Shown here: piece by piece, positions 16,632 through 23,924 of the stretch
Layout: every line of letters begins with the position of its first letter
How positions within the stretch are numbered: the first letter of the stretch is position 1
NCBI RefSeq assembly: GCF_001591405.1
Contig: NZ_BCUV01000007.1
Span: 744,001 to 808,000, forward strand
DNA from: Janibacter terrae NBRC 107853
GTDB taxonomy: Bacteria > Actinomycetota > Actinomycetes > Actinomycetales > Dermatophilaceae
Length of the DNA: 64,000 nt
Direction: 5' to 3'
Notes under the pieces: model-generated
The model's input: the letters and a program-made list of their open reading frames with translations, nothing else
The model's database searches: none
Told to the model about the DNA's origin: nothing
Made by a program: the position numbers and the translations under genes

Positions 16632-17377
16632 TGGCAGCCGTCGAGTACTCCGTCGCCGACGGGGTCGCACGCATCCAGCTCAACCGGCCCGACGCGTCCA
16701 ACACCGTCGACATGGCGCTGGCCACCGGCCTACGCGGAGCGGTGGCCGCGGCCGCGGAGGACGACGCCGTGCGCGCGGTCCTGCTCACCGGGGCCGGGAA
16801 GCGCTTCTGCAGCGGCGGCGACATCCGCAGCTTCGTCGACGAGGAGGACCCTGCCTACCTGCAGCGGCTCGCCGAGGAGGCCGGCGCCGCGGTCATCGCG
16901 CTCGAGGACCTCGCCAAGCCGGTCGTGACGGCCGTGCAGGGCGCCGTCGCCGGCGGGGGCCTCGGGATCATGCTGGGTGGGGACGTGGTCGTCGCCCAGG
17001 AGGGCACGAAGTTCGTCTTCGCCTACCCGGCGATCGGCCTGACGCCGGACTGCGGTGCCTCGTACCTGCTGCCGCGCGCGATCGGCCAGCAGCGGGCGCT
17101 CGCCTTCGCCCTCTCGGGTCGGCCGATGTCGGCCCAGGACGCGCTGGCCCAGGGTCTGGTGGCCGAGGTCGTCGAGGACGCGCAGGCCCGCGCGCTCGAG
17201 CTGGCGACGAGCCTCGCGAAGGGGGCGGCCGGCGCCTTCGGTGACAGCCGCCGTCTGCTGCGCGCCTCGTGGACCCGGGACCGGGCCGCGTCCGCCGTCG
17301 ACGAGGCCGCGACCCTGAGCAGCCGTGGGCAGGGCGAGGAGGCCCGGGCGCTCTTCGCGCAGTTCCTCGGTCGCTGA
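16631..17377 (+). CDS. Enoyl-CoA hydratase/isomerase
   Basis: 248 residues, crotonase superfamily. The first oxyanion-hole region is SGGDIRSFVDEE after VLLTGAGKRFCSGG. The second is VQGAVAGGGLGIMLGGDVVVAQE. PAIGLTPDCGASYLLPRAIG follows, where crotonases carry a catalytic Glu; here that position reads Asp-Cys in PDCGAS, so activity may be of the isomerase or divergent type. ATG overlaps the thiolase stop (TGATG). It acts with the thiolase on 2-enoyl-CoA substrates. Confidence 0.9.
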   Translation: MAAVEYSVADGVARIQLNRPDASNTVDMALATGLRGAVAAAAEDDAVRAVLLTGAGKRFCSGGDIRSFVDEEDPAYLQRLAEEAGAAVIALEDLAKPVVTAVQGAVAGGGLGIMLGGDVVVAQEGTKFVFAYPAIGLTPDCGASYLLPRAIGQQRALAFALSGRPMSAQDALAQGLVAEVVEDAQARALELATSLAKGAAGAFGDSRRLLRASWTRDRAASAVDEAATLSSRGQGEEARALFAQFLGR

Positions 17378-17392
17378 CCCGCTCCCGCTCGC

Positions 17393-17432
17393 CCGTTCGT
17401 CTGCATTCCCCTAGGGCCATGCAGACGAACGG
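17393..17432. repeat. Long inverted repeat with CCCTAGGG centre (copy 1)
   Basis: Arms of 14 bases (CCGTTCGTCTGCAT and ATGCAGACGAACGG) are perfect complements around a 12-base centre that contains CCCTAGGG. It lies in the convergent gap after the enoyl-CoA hydratase gene. It may terminate transcription in both directions; there is no T-run. Confidence 0.8.
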
Positions 17433-17442
17433 TCGCGAGAGG

Positions 17443-17466
17443 CTGCATTGCCCTAGGGCAATGCAG
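17443..17466. repeat. Perfect palindrome with CCCTAGGG centre (copy 2)
   Basis: 24 bases, perfectly self-complementary: arm CTGCATTGCCCT and its complement. The central TAG on the minus strand is the stop codon of the DUF4395 gene, so the palindrome includes the last codons of that gene. Confidence 0.85.
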
Positions 17467-17950
17467 AGGGCTGGGGCCGGCGAAGGGAGATGTCCGCGCA
17501 GGCCTCGCAGGTGTCCTCGGGGACGACGCCCCAGCGCATGAGGTGGCCGAAGGCGAAGCAGCCGGCGCAGAAGCCGAGCGCCGCCTCCAGGATGGCGAAG
17601 AGGGTGAGGACGCCGAGGACGATGCCGGCAGCCATCGTCTGACCGAACCCGAGAGCGAGCACGGCCGCCGTCGTCGAGAAGGCGGCACCAATGCCCTGGG
17701 CGAAGCGCTTGGGCGGGCCGGGCGAGAACCTGGGCGCACCCAGACGGGGCCCGACGACCTTCATCGCGAGCCAGCCGAGGGGGCTGAGGCGCGGACCCGC
17801 CAGCACCCGGCCGAGGAACCCGAGCGCGAGCGGCACGGTGAGCCACCACCAGCCGGTCACGAGCGTCAGCACGCTCAGCAGCACGACGCCGGTCGCGACC
17901 GTGCGCGCCGCCTTCTCGTTGACCGGGTCGGGGAAGTCGAAGAAGCCCAT
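17453..17950 (-). CDS. DUF4395 membrane protein
   Basis: 165 residues starting MGFFDFPDPVNEKAARTVAT. Four hydrophobic segments are visible (VVLLSVLTLVTGWWWLTVPLALGFLGRVL, AAFSTTAAVLALGF, MAAGIVLGVLTLFAILEAALGF). A Cys-rich turn GFCAGCFAFG and a C-terminal CEAC pair match DUF4395 proteins of unknown function. Thiol chemistry is possible. The start is supported by a TATGCT -10 box 7 bases upstream (17958-17963). The stop codon lies in the centre of a perfect 24-base palindrome. Confidence 0.82.
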   Translation of the reverse strand: MGFFDFPDPVNEKAARTVATGVVLLSVLTLVTGWWWLTVPLALGFLGRVLAGPRLSPLGWLAMKVVGPRLGAPRFSPGPPKRFAQGIGAAFSTTAAVLALGFGQTMAAGIVLGVLTLFAILEAALGFCAGCFAFGHLMRWGVVPEDTCEACADISLRRPQPSALP

Positions 17951-17957
17951 GCCGTCA

Positions 17958-17963
17958 AGCATA
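17958..17963 (-). promoter_or_regulatory. -10 box of the DUF4395 gene
   Basis: TATGCT on the minus strand, 7 bases before the ATG at 17950. Confidence 0.45.
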
Positions 17964-17968
17964 AGAGC

Positions 17969-17984
17969 ATGTTTGGCCAGACAT
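17969..17984. promoter_or_regulatory. Palindromic operator-like site ATGTTTGGCCAGACAT
   Basis: A 16-base near-perfect palindrome centred on TGGCCA, at the -35 position of the DUF4395 promoter and in the divergent gap before the ybaK-like gene. The cognate regulator is not known. Confidence 0.45.
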
Positions 17985-18025
17985 AACATCCTGTGATGCA
18001 CGAGACGGCCCCGGTCCCCCAGTCG

Positions 18026-18031
18026 TAGGGT
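18026..18031 (+). promoter_or_regulatory. -10 box of the aminoacyl-tRNA deacylase gene
   Basis: TAGGGT, 6 bases before ATG 18038. Confidence 0.5.
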
Positions 18032-18037
18032 CGGATC

Positions 18038-18502
18038 ATGGACGGCACCCGGGCGACGCAGGCCCTGAGCGACAGCGGCATCGAGCACACGATCACGCGG
18101 CACGGCAAGGTGCGCTCCCTCGAGGAGGCAGCCGCCGCCCGCGGGGTCGAGCCGCGCGACATCATCAAGACCCTCGTGGTGCGAAGGGGGGAGGGCGACC
18201 ACCTCTTCGTCCTCGTCCCCGGCGACCGCCAGATCTCCTGGCCGAAGCTGCGCACCCTCCTCTCCGTCAACAGGATCTCGTTGCCGGACAAGGAGGTCGC
18301 GCAGGAGGTGACCGGCTACGAGAGGGGCACGATCACCCCCTTCGGCTCCCTGACCGCGCTGCCGGTGATCGCCGACACGACCGTCGCCGGTCGCACCGTC
18401 TCGATCGGCGCCGGCGAGCACGGCCTCGCCGCCACCCTCGACGCGGACGCGATGATCGCCCACCTCGGCGCGCAGGTCGCCGACGTCACCGAGCCGGCCT
18501 GA
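18038..18502 (+). CDS. YbaK/EbsC-type aminoacyl-tRNA deacylase
   Basis: 154 residues, the full YbaK domain. Key segments are the N-terminal TRHGKVRSLEEAAAARGVEPRDIIKTLVVRR, then FVLVPGDRQISWPKLRTLL, VTGYERGTITPFGSLTALPVIADTTV and SIGAGEHGLAATLDADAMI. The conserved Lys of IIKTLV is present. The family hydrolyses mischarged tRNAs (Cys-tRNA-Pro, Ala-tRNA-Pro and similar); which one is not clear from sequence. It starts without a ribosome binding site, 6 bases after a -10 box, and is convergent with the SDR gene across a repeat array. Confidence 0.9.
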   Translation: MDGTRATQALSDSGIEHTITRHGKVRSLEEAAAARGVEPRDIIKTLVVRRGEGDHLFVLVPGDRQISWPKLRTLLSVNRISLPDKEVAQEVTGYERGTITPFGSLTALPVIADTTVAGRTVSIGAGEHGLAATLDADAMIAHLGAQVADVTEPA

Positions 18503-18510
18503 CCCTTCGA

Positions 18511-18600
18511 GACGCTTGCTGCGCAAGCTCCTCAGGGAGCGGGACGGCGCTGCGCAAGCTCCTCAGGGAGCGGGGCTCAGCGGGGGCGTCCTCAGGGAGC
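18511..18600. repeat. CTTCGAGACG-led hairpin repeat array, C/G variant
   Basis: Unit 1 (18511-18540) and unit 2 (18543-18571) share GCTGCGCAAGCTCC and TCAGGGAGCGG; a truncated third copy lies at 18587-18600. Each unit has a GCTTGC/GCAAGC stem and a GCTCC/GGAGC stem. It fills the convergent gap between the deacylase and SDR genes. A related array is at 42952-43052. Confidence 0.8.
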
Positions 18601-18605
18601 GGGGG

Positions 18606-19364
18606 TCAGCGGGGGGCCATGCGCAGCGAGCCGTCCATGCGGATGACCTCGCCGTTGAGGTAGTCGTGGTCGATGATCGCGAGCGCGAGCTGGGCGTACT
18701 CGTCGGGGCGGGCGAGGCGCTGCGGGAAGGGGACGCCGGCGGCGAGGCCCGCGCGGAACTCCTCGGAGACCGTCGCGAGCATCGGGGTCTCGACGATGCC
18801 GGGCGCGATCGTCATCACGCGGATGCCGTGCTGGGCGAGGTCGCGCGCGGCGGGCAGGGTGAGGCCGACGATGCCGCCCTTGCTCGAGGCGTACGCGGCC
18901 TGACCGACCTGGCCGTCGTAGGCGGCGATCGAGGCGGTGTTGATGACGATGCCGCGGGCGCCGTCCTCGAGGGGCTCGGTGGCCGCGATCCTCTCCGCGG
19001 CGAGCGTCATGACGTTGAAGGAGCCGATGAGGTTGACCTGGACGACCTTGGCGTAGAAGGCGAGGTCGTGCGGGCCCTTCTTGCCGAGGATGCGCATCGA
19101 GGGGCCGATGCCGGCACAGCTGACGACGGTGCGCAGCGGCACGCCCGCACCGGCGGCGGTGTCGACGGCGGTCTGGACCTGCTCCGGGTCGGTGACGTCG
19201 ACCGCGACGTACTCGACGCCCTCGACCTGCGGCGCGGTCTCGACGGCGGTCGGCAGGTCGAAGGCGTAGACCTTCGCCCCGGCCGCGGCGAGCGCGGAAG
19301 CGGTGGCGGCGCCGAGGCCGGAGGCCCCGCCGGTGACGATGGCTGCGGTGTCCGTGATCTGCAT
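18606..19364 (-). CDS. SDR-family oxidoreductase (3-hydroxyacyl-CoA dehydrogenase type 2-like)
   Basis: 252 residues. The cofactor loop is VTGGASGLGAATASAL, the adenine-side Asp is in AFDLPTAVE (NAD preference), and NAG is replaced by SCAGIGPS. The catalytic Ser is in INTASIAAYDG and the YxxxK motif is YASSKGG. IAPGIVETPML and the C-terminal MDGSLRM match HSD17B10-like 3-hydroxyacyl-CoA dehydrogenases. The role is likely oxidation of branched or short 3-hydroxyacyl-CoA. The start ATG has AAGGAGAAGC just upstream. It diverges from the methylenetetrahydrofolate reductase-like gene. Confidence 0.9.
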   Translation of the reverse strand: MQITDTAAIVTGGASGLGAATASALAAAGAKVYAFDLPTAVETAPQVEGVEYVAVDVTDPEQVQTAVDTAAGAGVPLRTVVSCAGIGPSMRILGKKGPHDLAFYAKVVQVNLIGSFNVMTLAAERIAATEPLEDGARGIVINTASIAAYDGQVGQAAYASSKGGIVGLTLPAARDLAQHGIRVMTIAPGIVETPMLATVSEEFRAGLAAGVPFPQRLARPDEYAQLALAIIDHDYLNGEVIRMDGSLRMAPR

Positions 19365-19389
19365 GCTTCTCCTTCGACGAGGCCGGGAT

Positions 19390-19404
19390 GGCTCGGGCCG
19401 AGCC
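19390..19404. promoter_or_regulatory. Palindrome GGCTCGGGCCGAGCC in divergent promoter region
   Basis: 15 bases with 7-base arms around one G. It overlaps a TAGGCT -10 candidate of the minus-strand SDR gene. Possible operator; regulator unknown. Confidence 0.35.
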
Positions 19405-19444
19405 TAACCAGCGGACGCCCCCGCGGGTGCCCCTCCCGGGCGGA

Positions 19445-19450
19445 TAGCGT
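19445..19450 (+). promoter_or_regulatory. -10 box of the MTHFR-like gene
   Basis: TAGCGT, 6 bases before ATG 19457. Confidence 0.5.
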
Positions 19451-19456
19451 GCAGCC

Positions 19457-20413
19457 ATGGAGCAGCCCGAGTCGGAGTCGCACACCCCCTCCCCCGGAGC
19501 CTTCCCCGCGCCCGCGCGCAACCCCCGGGAGGTCCTGCTCTTCGGCCTGACGCCCCCGCGCGCCGAGACCGCCCCCGAGCGCGTCGCCGAGATCGCGGCC
19601 CGGACGCTCGAGCGCGTCGAGGCGCTGCCCGTCGACGCGCTCGTGCTCTACGACATCACCGACGAGGCCGACCGCAACGACGCGCCGCGGCCCTTCCCCT
19701 TCGCCGCGATGCTCGACCCGGGCGAGTACCTGTGCCGGCAGCTGCACCGCTGGGACCGTCCGGCGATCGTCTACCGCGCGGTCGGCAAGTACGCCCAGGA
19801 CGAGCTGCGCACCTGGCTGGAGTCCGCGCCAGACAACGTGCTGACGGTCTTCGTCGGGTCCTCGACCCGCGACGCCGAGATGCGCACCAGCCTCGCGGAG
19901 GCGGTGGAGCTGCACCGCACGGTGCGCCCCCTCCTGCCGCTCGGTGGCGTGACGATCCCCGAGCGCCACGCCGGGCGCGGCGACGAGCACGAGCGGATCC
20001 TGCGCAAGCAGCACGCCGGGTCGAGCTTCTTCATCAGCCAGATCGTCTACGACATCGGTGCCGCCAAGAACCTCGCGTCCGACTACCGCTACGCGGTCGT
20101 GGAGGACCGGCTCGACCCGGCGCCGCTGATCTTCACGCTCTCGCTGTGCGGGTCGCCCAAGACGCTGCAGTTCCTCGAGTGGCTCGGGGTCGACGTGCCG
20201 AGCTGGGTGCGCAACGAGATCCTCCACGCCGACGACCCGCTCGCCTGGTCCAAGCTCCACGCGCTCAACGCCGCACGCGAGCTGTCCAGCTTCTGCCGCT
20301 ACCTCGGCATCCCCTTCGGCTTCAACATCGAGTCCGTCTCCAGCCGCAAGGTCGAGATCGAGGCGGCCGTGGAGCTGACGCACCAGATCGCGGAGCTGCT
20401 CGAGCGGGACTGA
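19457..20413 (+). CDS. Methylenetetrahydrofolate reductase-like protein
   Basis: 318 residues. An N-terminal VLLFGLTPPRAETAPERVAEIAARTLERVEALPVDALVLYDITDEADR segment, a central FISQIVYDIGAAKNLASDYRYAV, and C-terminal SSFCRYLGIPFGFNIESVSSRKVEIEAAVELTHQIAELL are those of MTHFR-superfamily barrels. The protein is much less similar to classical MetF and is likely of the non-canonical actinobacterial type (the Mycobacterium Rv2172c group, from memory). The expected role is reduction of methylene-THF to methyl-THF for methionine synthesis. It has no ribosome binding site; the -10 box supports the start. Confidence 0.75.
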   Translation: MEQPESESHTPSPGAFPAPARNPREVLLFGLTPPRAETAPERVAEIAARTLERVEALPVDALVLYDITDEADRNDAPRPFPFAAMLDPGEYLCRQLHRWDRPAIVYRAVGKYAQDELRTWLESAPDNVLTVFVGSSTRDAEMRTSLAEAVELHRTVRPLLPLGGVTIPERHAGRGDEHERILRKQHAGSSFFISQIVYDIGAAKNLASDYRYAVVEDRLDPAPLIFTLSLCGSPKTLQFLEWLGVDVPSWVRNEILHADDPLAWSKLHALNAARELSSFCRYLGIPFGFNIESVSSRKVEIEAAVELTHQIAELLERD

Positions 20414-20433
20414 GCCGGACCACGGCCCCCGGC

Positions 20434-20439
20434 TAGCCT
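20434..20439 (+). promoter_or_regulatory. -10 box of the SMP-30 gene
   Basis: TAGCCT, 7 bases before ATG 20447. Confidence 0.5.
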
Positions 20440-20446
20440 CGAGGGC

Positions 20447-21289
20447 ATGCGCGCCACCCGCCTCACCGATGCCGTCGCCCACCACGCCGAAGGCCCCTGC
20501 TGGTGGCCCGGGTGGGGCGGCCTGCGCTGGGTCGACATGCTCGCCGGCGACGTCCTCGCCCTCGACGACAGCGGCGCGATCTCCCGCACCCACGTCGGCG
20601 ACGTCGCCGCGATGATCCGGCCCCGCGTGGGCGGGGGTGCGGTCATCGCGGTCGAGCGGGGGCTGGCGCTCGCCGACGAGGACTGGCGGGTGGATCCCCT
20701 TCGCCCGCTGTGGACCACGGACGCGGTCCGGATGAACGAGGGCGGGGTCGCGCCCGACGGCACCCTCTACGTCGGGTCGATGGCCTACGACCAGGCGAAG
20801 GGGGCCGCGCGCCTCTACCGCGTCGGCGCCGACCTGTCCGTCGAGACCGCGCTGCCCGCGGTGACGGTCTCCAACGGCATCGACTGGTCACCGGGCGGGA
20901 CGCTCGCCTACTACGACGACACGGCGACCGGACGGATCACGGTCTTCGACTGGACGCCGGAGGGCGGGCTGGTCGACGGGCGGACCTTCGCGGACGTCGA
21001 CGGCAACCCCGACGGCCTGACCGTCGATGCCGAAGGGGGTGTCTGGACCGCCCTCTTCGGGGACGGCCGGGTGGAGCGCCGCTCCCCGGACGGGACGCTC
21101 GACGCGGTGGTCGAGGTCGGCGCGCGGCAGGTGACTGCGTGCACCTTCGGCGGCGCGGACCTCGACGAGCTGTACATCACGACCTCGCGGGAGGGCCTCG
21201 ACGCGGGCGAGGACCCCGCCGCCGGGTCGGTCTTCGTCGCGTCCCCGGGGGTGCGCGGGAAGGGGGTCACCCCCTTCCCGCGGTCCTAG
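20447..21289 (+). CDS. SMP-30/gluconolactonase-family beta-propeller
   Basis: 280 residues. The pattern HHAEGPCWWP (metal-binding Glu), RWVDMLAGDVLALDD, VRMNEGGVAPDGTLYVGSM, AVTVSNGIDWSPGG, DGNPDGLTVDAEGGVWTALFGDGRV and CTFGGADLDELYITTS is diagnostic of SMP-30/gluconolactonase/LRE six-bladed propellers. The family hydrolyses sugar lactones with a divalent metal held by Glu, Asn and Asp, all present here. The precise lactone is unknown. The last codons form a strong hairpin (21254-21282). Confidence 0.9.
   Translation: MRATRLTDAVAHHAEGPCWWPGWGGLRWVDMLAGDVLALDDSGAISRTHVGDVAAMIRPRVGGGAVIAVERGLALADEDWRVDPLRPLWTTDAVRMNEGGVAPDGTLYVGSMAYDQAKGAARLYRVGADLSVETALPAVTVSNGIDWSPGGTLAYYDDTATGRITVFDWTPEGGLVDGRTFADVDGNPDGLTVDAEGGVWTALFGDGRVERRSPDGTLDAVVEVGARQVTACTFGGADLDELYITTSREGLDAGEDPAAGSVFVASPGVRGKGVTPFPRS
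21254..21282 (+). terminator. Hairpin inside the 3' end of the SMP-30 gene
   Basis: Perfect 13-base arms (CGCGGGAAGGGGG and CCCCCTTCCCGCG) with a TCA loop, covering the last codons. The next gene starts 16 bases later with its own -10 box, so this may separate the two transcripts. Confidence 0.55.
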
Positions 21290-21292
21290 TCT
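21287..21292 (+). promoter_or_regulatory. -10 box of the 215-residue protein gene
   Basis: TAGTCT, 6 bases before ATG 21299, overlapping the stop codon of the preceding gene. Confidence 0.5.
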
Positions 21293-21298
21293 GGATCG

Positions 21299-21946
21299 AT
21301 GAGGACTCTGGGTGTCATCCGTGACGGCGGTGCCGAGCTGGGCGGCCACGCGCTGTCGGTGCTGATCAACAGGATCTACGGCCGTGGCGGAGCCAGGCCC
21401 CTGCATCCCGACGGGGAGGTCTTCCGGGGGACGTGGTCCGTGACCGAGGACGCGGAGGTACCCGTCGGTGTCGCCGTGTGCGACCAGCAGGGCACGTGGA
21501 CCTGCGTGGTGCGACGCAGTCGCGCCATCGGGCTGCCCGCCGGGACGCCTGACATCGAGGGCATGGCGGTACACCTCGACGGGCCGTCCGGAGGAGACCT
21601 CCTGCTCGCCGGCACCGGCAGCGGGCGCGTCAGCCGCCACCTGCTGCTGCCGCGCGTGTCCGCCGGCACGTGCTCGACCCTCGTGCCGATGGCCACGGGC
21701 ACCGGACCCCTGCTGCTGCGCCTGACGCCACGAGGCACGGCCGCCACGGCCTGGGAGCTGTCGTGGTCGAGACCGGGAGGACGGTGGCACACCTTCGGCA
21801 GCCTGACCATCGATGGCGACACCGCACCCGCGGACCCCTTCGACCCTGTGGACGAGCTGCCCCGAGGGCTGAGCCAGTACCGGACCATGGCCCTGCTGCG
21901 CCGGCCCTCGTACGTCCAGGCCGCCCGGCAGAGATCCACCCGTTGA
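21299..21946 (+). CDS. Conserved-looking protein of unknown function
   Basis: 215 residues, soluble, no signal peptide. Segments such as RPLHPDGEVFRGTWSV, RRSRAIGLPAGTPDIEGMAVHL and GDLLLAGTGSGRVSRHLLLPRVS give a compact beta-rich look faintly like the catalase-fold domains of some actinobacterial proteins, but heme ligands are not evident. Codon use is normal for the window. It has its own leaderless-type start. I do not assign a function. Confidence 0.6.
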   Translation: MRTLGVIRDGGAELGGHALSVLINRIYGRGGARPLHPDGEVFRGTWSVTEDAEVPVGVAVCDQQGTWTCVVRRSRAIGLPAGTPDIEGMAVHLDGPSGGDLLLAGTGSGRVSRHLLLPRVSAGTCSTLVPMATGTGPLLLRLTPRGTAATAWELSWSRPGGRWHTFGSLTIDGDTAPADPFDPVDELPRGLSQYRTMALLRRPSYVQAARQRSTR

Positions 21947-21978
21947 CCATGGAATGGAACCGCGGGGCCCCCTGTTGG

Positions 21979-21996
21979 TATAGTTGAATCATCAAC
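21979..21996 (+). promoter_or_regulatory. Promoter and operator-like repeat of the flavin monooxygenase pair
   Basis: TATAGT (21979-21984) is a near-consensus -10 box, with TGGAAC 18 bases upstream as a weak -35. GTTGA-ATCA-TCAAC (21983-21996) is an inverted repeat that overlaps the -10 end, where a MarR-type repressor could bind. A leader with an AGGAGG site follows. Confidence 0.5.
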
Positions 21997-22015
21997 AACC
22001 CAGGAGGCAGCGGTC

Positions 22016-23164
22016 ATGCAGTTCGGCATCTTCACCGTCGGTGACGTCACGATGGACCCCACGACCGGCCGCACGCCGAGCGAGGGCGAGCGCATCGACG
22101 CGATCACGCAGATCGCGCTCAAGGCCGAGGAGGTCGGGCTCGACGTCTTCGCGACGGGCGAGCACCACAACCCTCCCTTCGTCCCGTCGGCACCGACGAC
22201 CCACCTCGCCTGGATCGCGGCGAAGACCGAGCGGCTCAAGCTCTCCACGTCCACGACCCTCATCACGACGACCGACCCCGTGCGCATCGCCGAGGACTAC
22301 GCCTTCCTCCAGCACCTGTCCGGCGGCCGTCTGGACCTGATGATGGGCCGCGGCAACACCGGCCCCGTCTACCCGTGGTTCGGCAAGGACATCCGCCAGG
22401 GCATCCCGCTGGCGGTCGAGAACTACCACCTGCTGCGCCGCCTGTGGCGCGAGGAGTCGGTGAGCTGGAAGGGCCAGTTCCGCACGCCCCTGCAGGGCTT
22501 CACCTCGACCCCCCGACCGCTGGACGGCGTCGCCCCCTTCGTCTGGCACGGGTCGATCCGCTCCACCGAGATCGCCGAGCAGGCCGCCTTCTACGGCGAC
22601 GGGTTCTTCCACAACAACATCTTCTGGAACCTCGAGCACACCGCCCAGATGGTCGAGCTGTACCGCCGCCGCTTCGAGCACTACGGCCACGGTGACGCCA
22701 GCCAGGCGATCGTCGGGCTCGGCGGGCAGGCCTTCATGGCCGGCACCGAGGCGGAGGCCAAGCGGGTCTTCCGTCCGTACTTCGACAACGCGCCGGTCTA
22801 CGGGCACGGTCCCTCGATGGAGGACTTCACCCGGCAGACGCCGCTCACCGTCGGCACGCCCGAGATGGTCATCGAGCGCACGCTGTCCTTCGCCGACCAC
22901 GTCGGGGACTACCAGCGCCAGCTCTTCCTCATGGACCACGCCGGGTTGCCGCTCGAGATGGCCCTGGAGCAGGTCGAGCTGCTCGGCCGCGAGGTCGTGC
23001 CGGTGCTGCGCCGGGAGTTCGAGGCGCGCCGCCCCGAGGGTGTCCCGAGCGAGCCGCCCACGCACGCGTCGCTCGTCGCCGAGGGCCCCGACAGCCCGCA
23101 CCGCAAGGTCGTGACCAGCCCGGTCGCGATCGCCCAGCAGGAGCAGGAGATGGCAGCCCGGTGA
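22016..23164 (+). CDS. LLM-class flavin-dependent oxidoreductase, CE1758 family
   Basis: 382 residues, luciferase-like TIM barrel. The N-terminus MQFGIFTVGDVTMDPTTGRTPSEGERI, then TGEHHNPPFVPSAPTTHLAW, STSTTLITTTDPVRIAEDYAFLQHLSGGRLDLMMGRGNTGPVYPWFG, match the LLM subfamily that is paired with a dedicated FMN reductase. It should oxidise an unknown substrate with FMNH2 and O2. The start follows AGGAGG. The stop overlaps the GTG of the reductase gene (GTGA), so subunits are made together. Its substrate is not predictable. Confidence 0.9.
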   Translation: MQFGIFTVGDVTMDPTTGRTPSEGERIDAITQIALKAEEVGLDVFATGEHHNPPFVPSAPTTHLAWIAAKTERLKLSTSTTLITTTDPVRIAEDYAFLQHLSGGRLDLMMGRGNTGPVYPWFGKDIRQGIPLAVENYHLLRRLWREESVSWKGQFRTPLQGFTSTPRPLDGVAPFVWHGSIRSTEIAEQAAFYGDGFFHNNIFWNLEHTAQMVELYRRRFEHYGHGDASQAIVGLGGQAFMAGTEAEAKRVFRPYFDNAPVYGHGPSMEDFTRQTPLTVGTPEMVIERTLSFADHVGDYQRQLFLMDHAGLPLEMALEQVELLGREVVPVLRREFEARRPEGVPSEPPTHASLVAEGPDSPHRKVVTSPVAIAQQEQEMAAR

Positions 23165-23799
23165 GCCGCCGCGTCGTCGTCATCAGCGCCGGGCTCTCGC
23201 AGCCCTCGAGCACCCGACTGCTCGCCGACCAGCTCGCGGACGCCACGCGCTCCGCGGTCGGTGGGCGGGGCGAGTCCCTCGACGTCGAGTTCGTCGAGCT
23301 GCGCGAGCTGGCCGTCGAGATGGCCGAGTCGATGGTCTCCGGAGGACGCCCCACTCCGGCCCTGGGCGCCGCCCAGCGCCAGGTCGCGGCGGCCGACGGC
23401 ATCATCGCCGTCACGCCCGTCTTCACGGCCAGCTACTCCGGTCTGTTCAAGACCTTCGTCGACCTGCTCGACAAGGACGCGCTCACCGGCACGCCCGTGC
23501 TCGTCGCGGCGACCGCCGGCACGCCCCGGCACTCGTTGGTGCTCGAGCACGCCCTGCGCCCGCTCTTCGCCTACCTGCGGGCCGTCGTCGTGCCGACCGC
23601 GGTGTTCGCGGCGACCGAGGACTTCGGTGGCGAGGTCGACCTCGACCGCCGCGTGCAGCGCGCCGCCGAGGAGCTCGCCGCCCTCGTGGTGGCCGAGCGC
23701 ACCGGGGTCGCCGGCTTCGCCCAGGGCGCCGACGAGCCGGGGCCCCTCGGGCCGGTGACGGACTTCAGCCAGTTGTTGCGGGGGCACGACGGGGGCTGA
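23161..23799 (+). CDS. LLM-partnered NAD(P)H:FMN reductase, CE1759 family
   Basis: 212 residues, flavodoxin-like NADPH-dependent FMN reductase. The N-terminus RRVVVISAGLSQPSSTRLLADQLADA is the FMN phosphate loop of this family, and ADGIIAVTPVFTASYSGLFKTFVDLLDKDALTGTPVLVAATAGTPRHS contains the flavin ring contacts. It starts with GTG inside the stop of the luciferase-like gene and should feed that enzyme with reduced FMN. It is the last gene before a hairpin-rich convergent gap. Confidence 0.9.
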   Translation: MSRRVVVISAGLSQPSSTRLLADQLADATRSAVGGRGESLDVEFVELRELAVEMAESMVSGGRPTPALGAAQRQVAAADGIIAVTPVFTASYSGLFKTFVDLLDKDALTGTPVLVAATAGTPRHSLVLEHALRPLFAYLRAVVVPTAVFAATEDFGGEVDLDRRVQRAAEELAALVVAERTGVAGFAQGADEPGPLGPVTDFSQLLRGHDGG

Positions 23800-23817
23800 G
23801 GGGGCTCGTCCCAGGAT

Positions 23818-23896
23818 TATCGGGTCACCCGATATTCATCGGGTTCGCATGAGTTTAAAACTCTTGCGAACCCGAGGTTTATCGGGTGACCCGATA
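23818..23896. repeat. Composite hairpin/palindrome element, copy A (forward)
   Basis: It has three parts. The first is a palindrome of TATCGGGT/ACCCGATA (23818-23834). The second is a 35-base hairpin (23840-23874) with 10-base arms CGGGTTCGCA and TGCGAACCCG and inner arms GAGTTT and AAACTC. The third is a second palindrome TATCGGGTGACCCGATA (23880-23896). It fills the convergent gap. A reverse-complement copy is at 27428-27489. It could be a bidirectional terminator or a mobile REP-like unit. Confidence 0.85.
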
Positions 23897-23924
23897 TTCA
23901 TGAGGCGGGTGTACCCAGCCGGCC

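Noticed and set aside
20641-21289. Other-frame Arg-rich frames along the SMP-30 gene (and similar frames across the window)
   Set aside because: They are Arg/Pro/Gly-rich translations of GC-rich codons in the wrong frame, without motifs or start signals.
23818-23896. Riboswitch or attachment site
   Set aside because: The structure lies downstream of both flanking genes, not in a leader, and no integrase or tRNA is present. A repeat/terminator element fits better.
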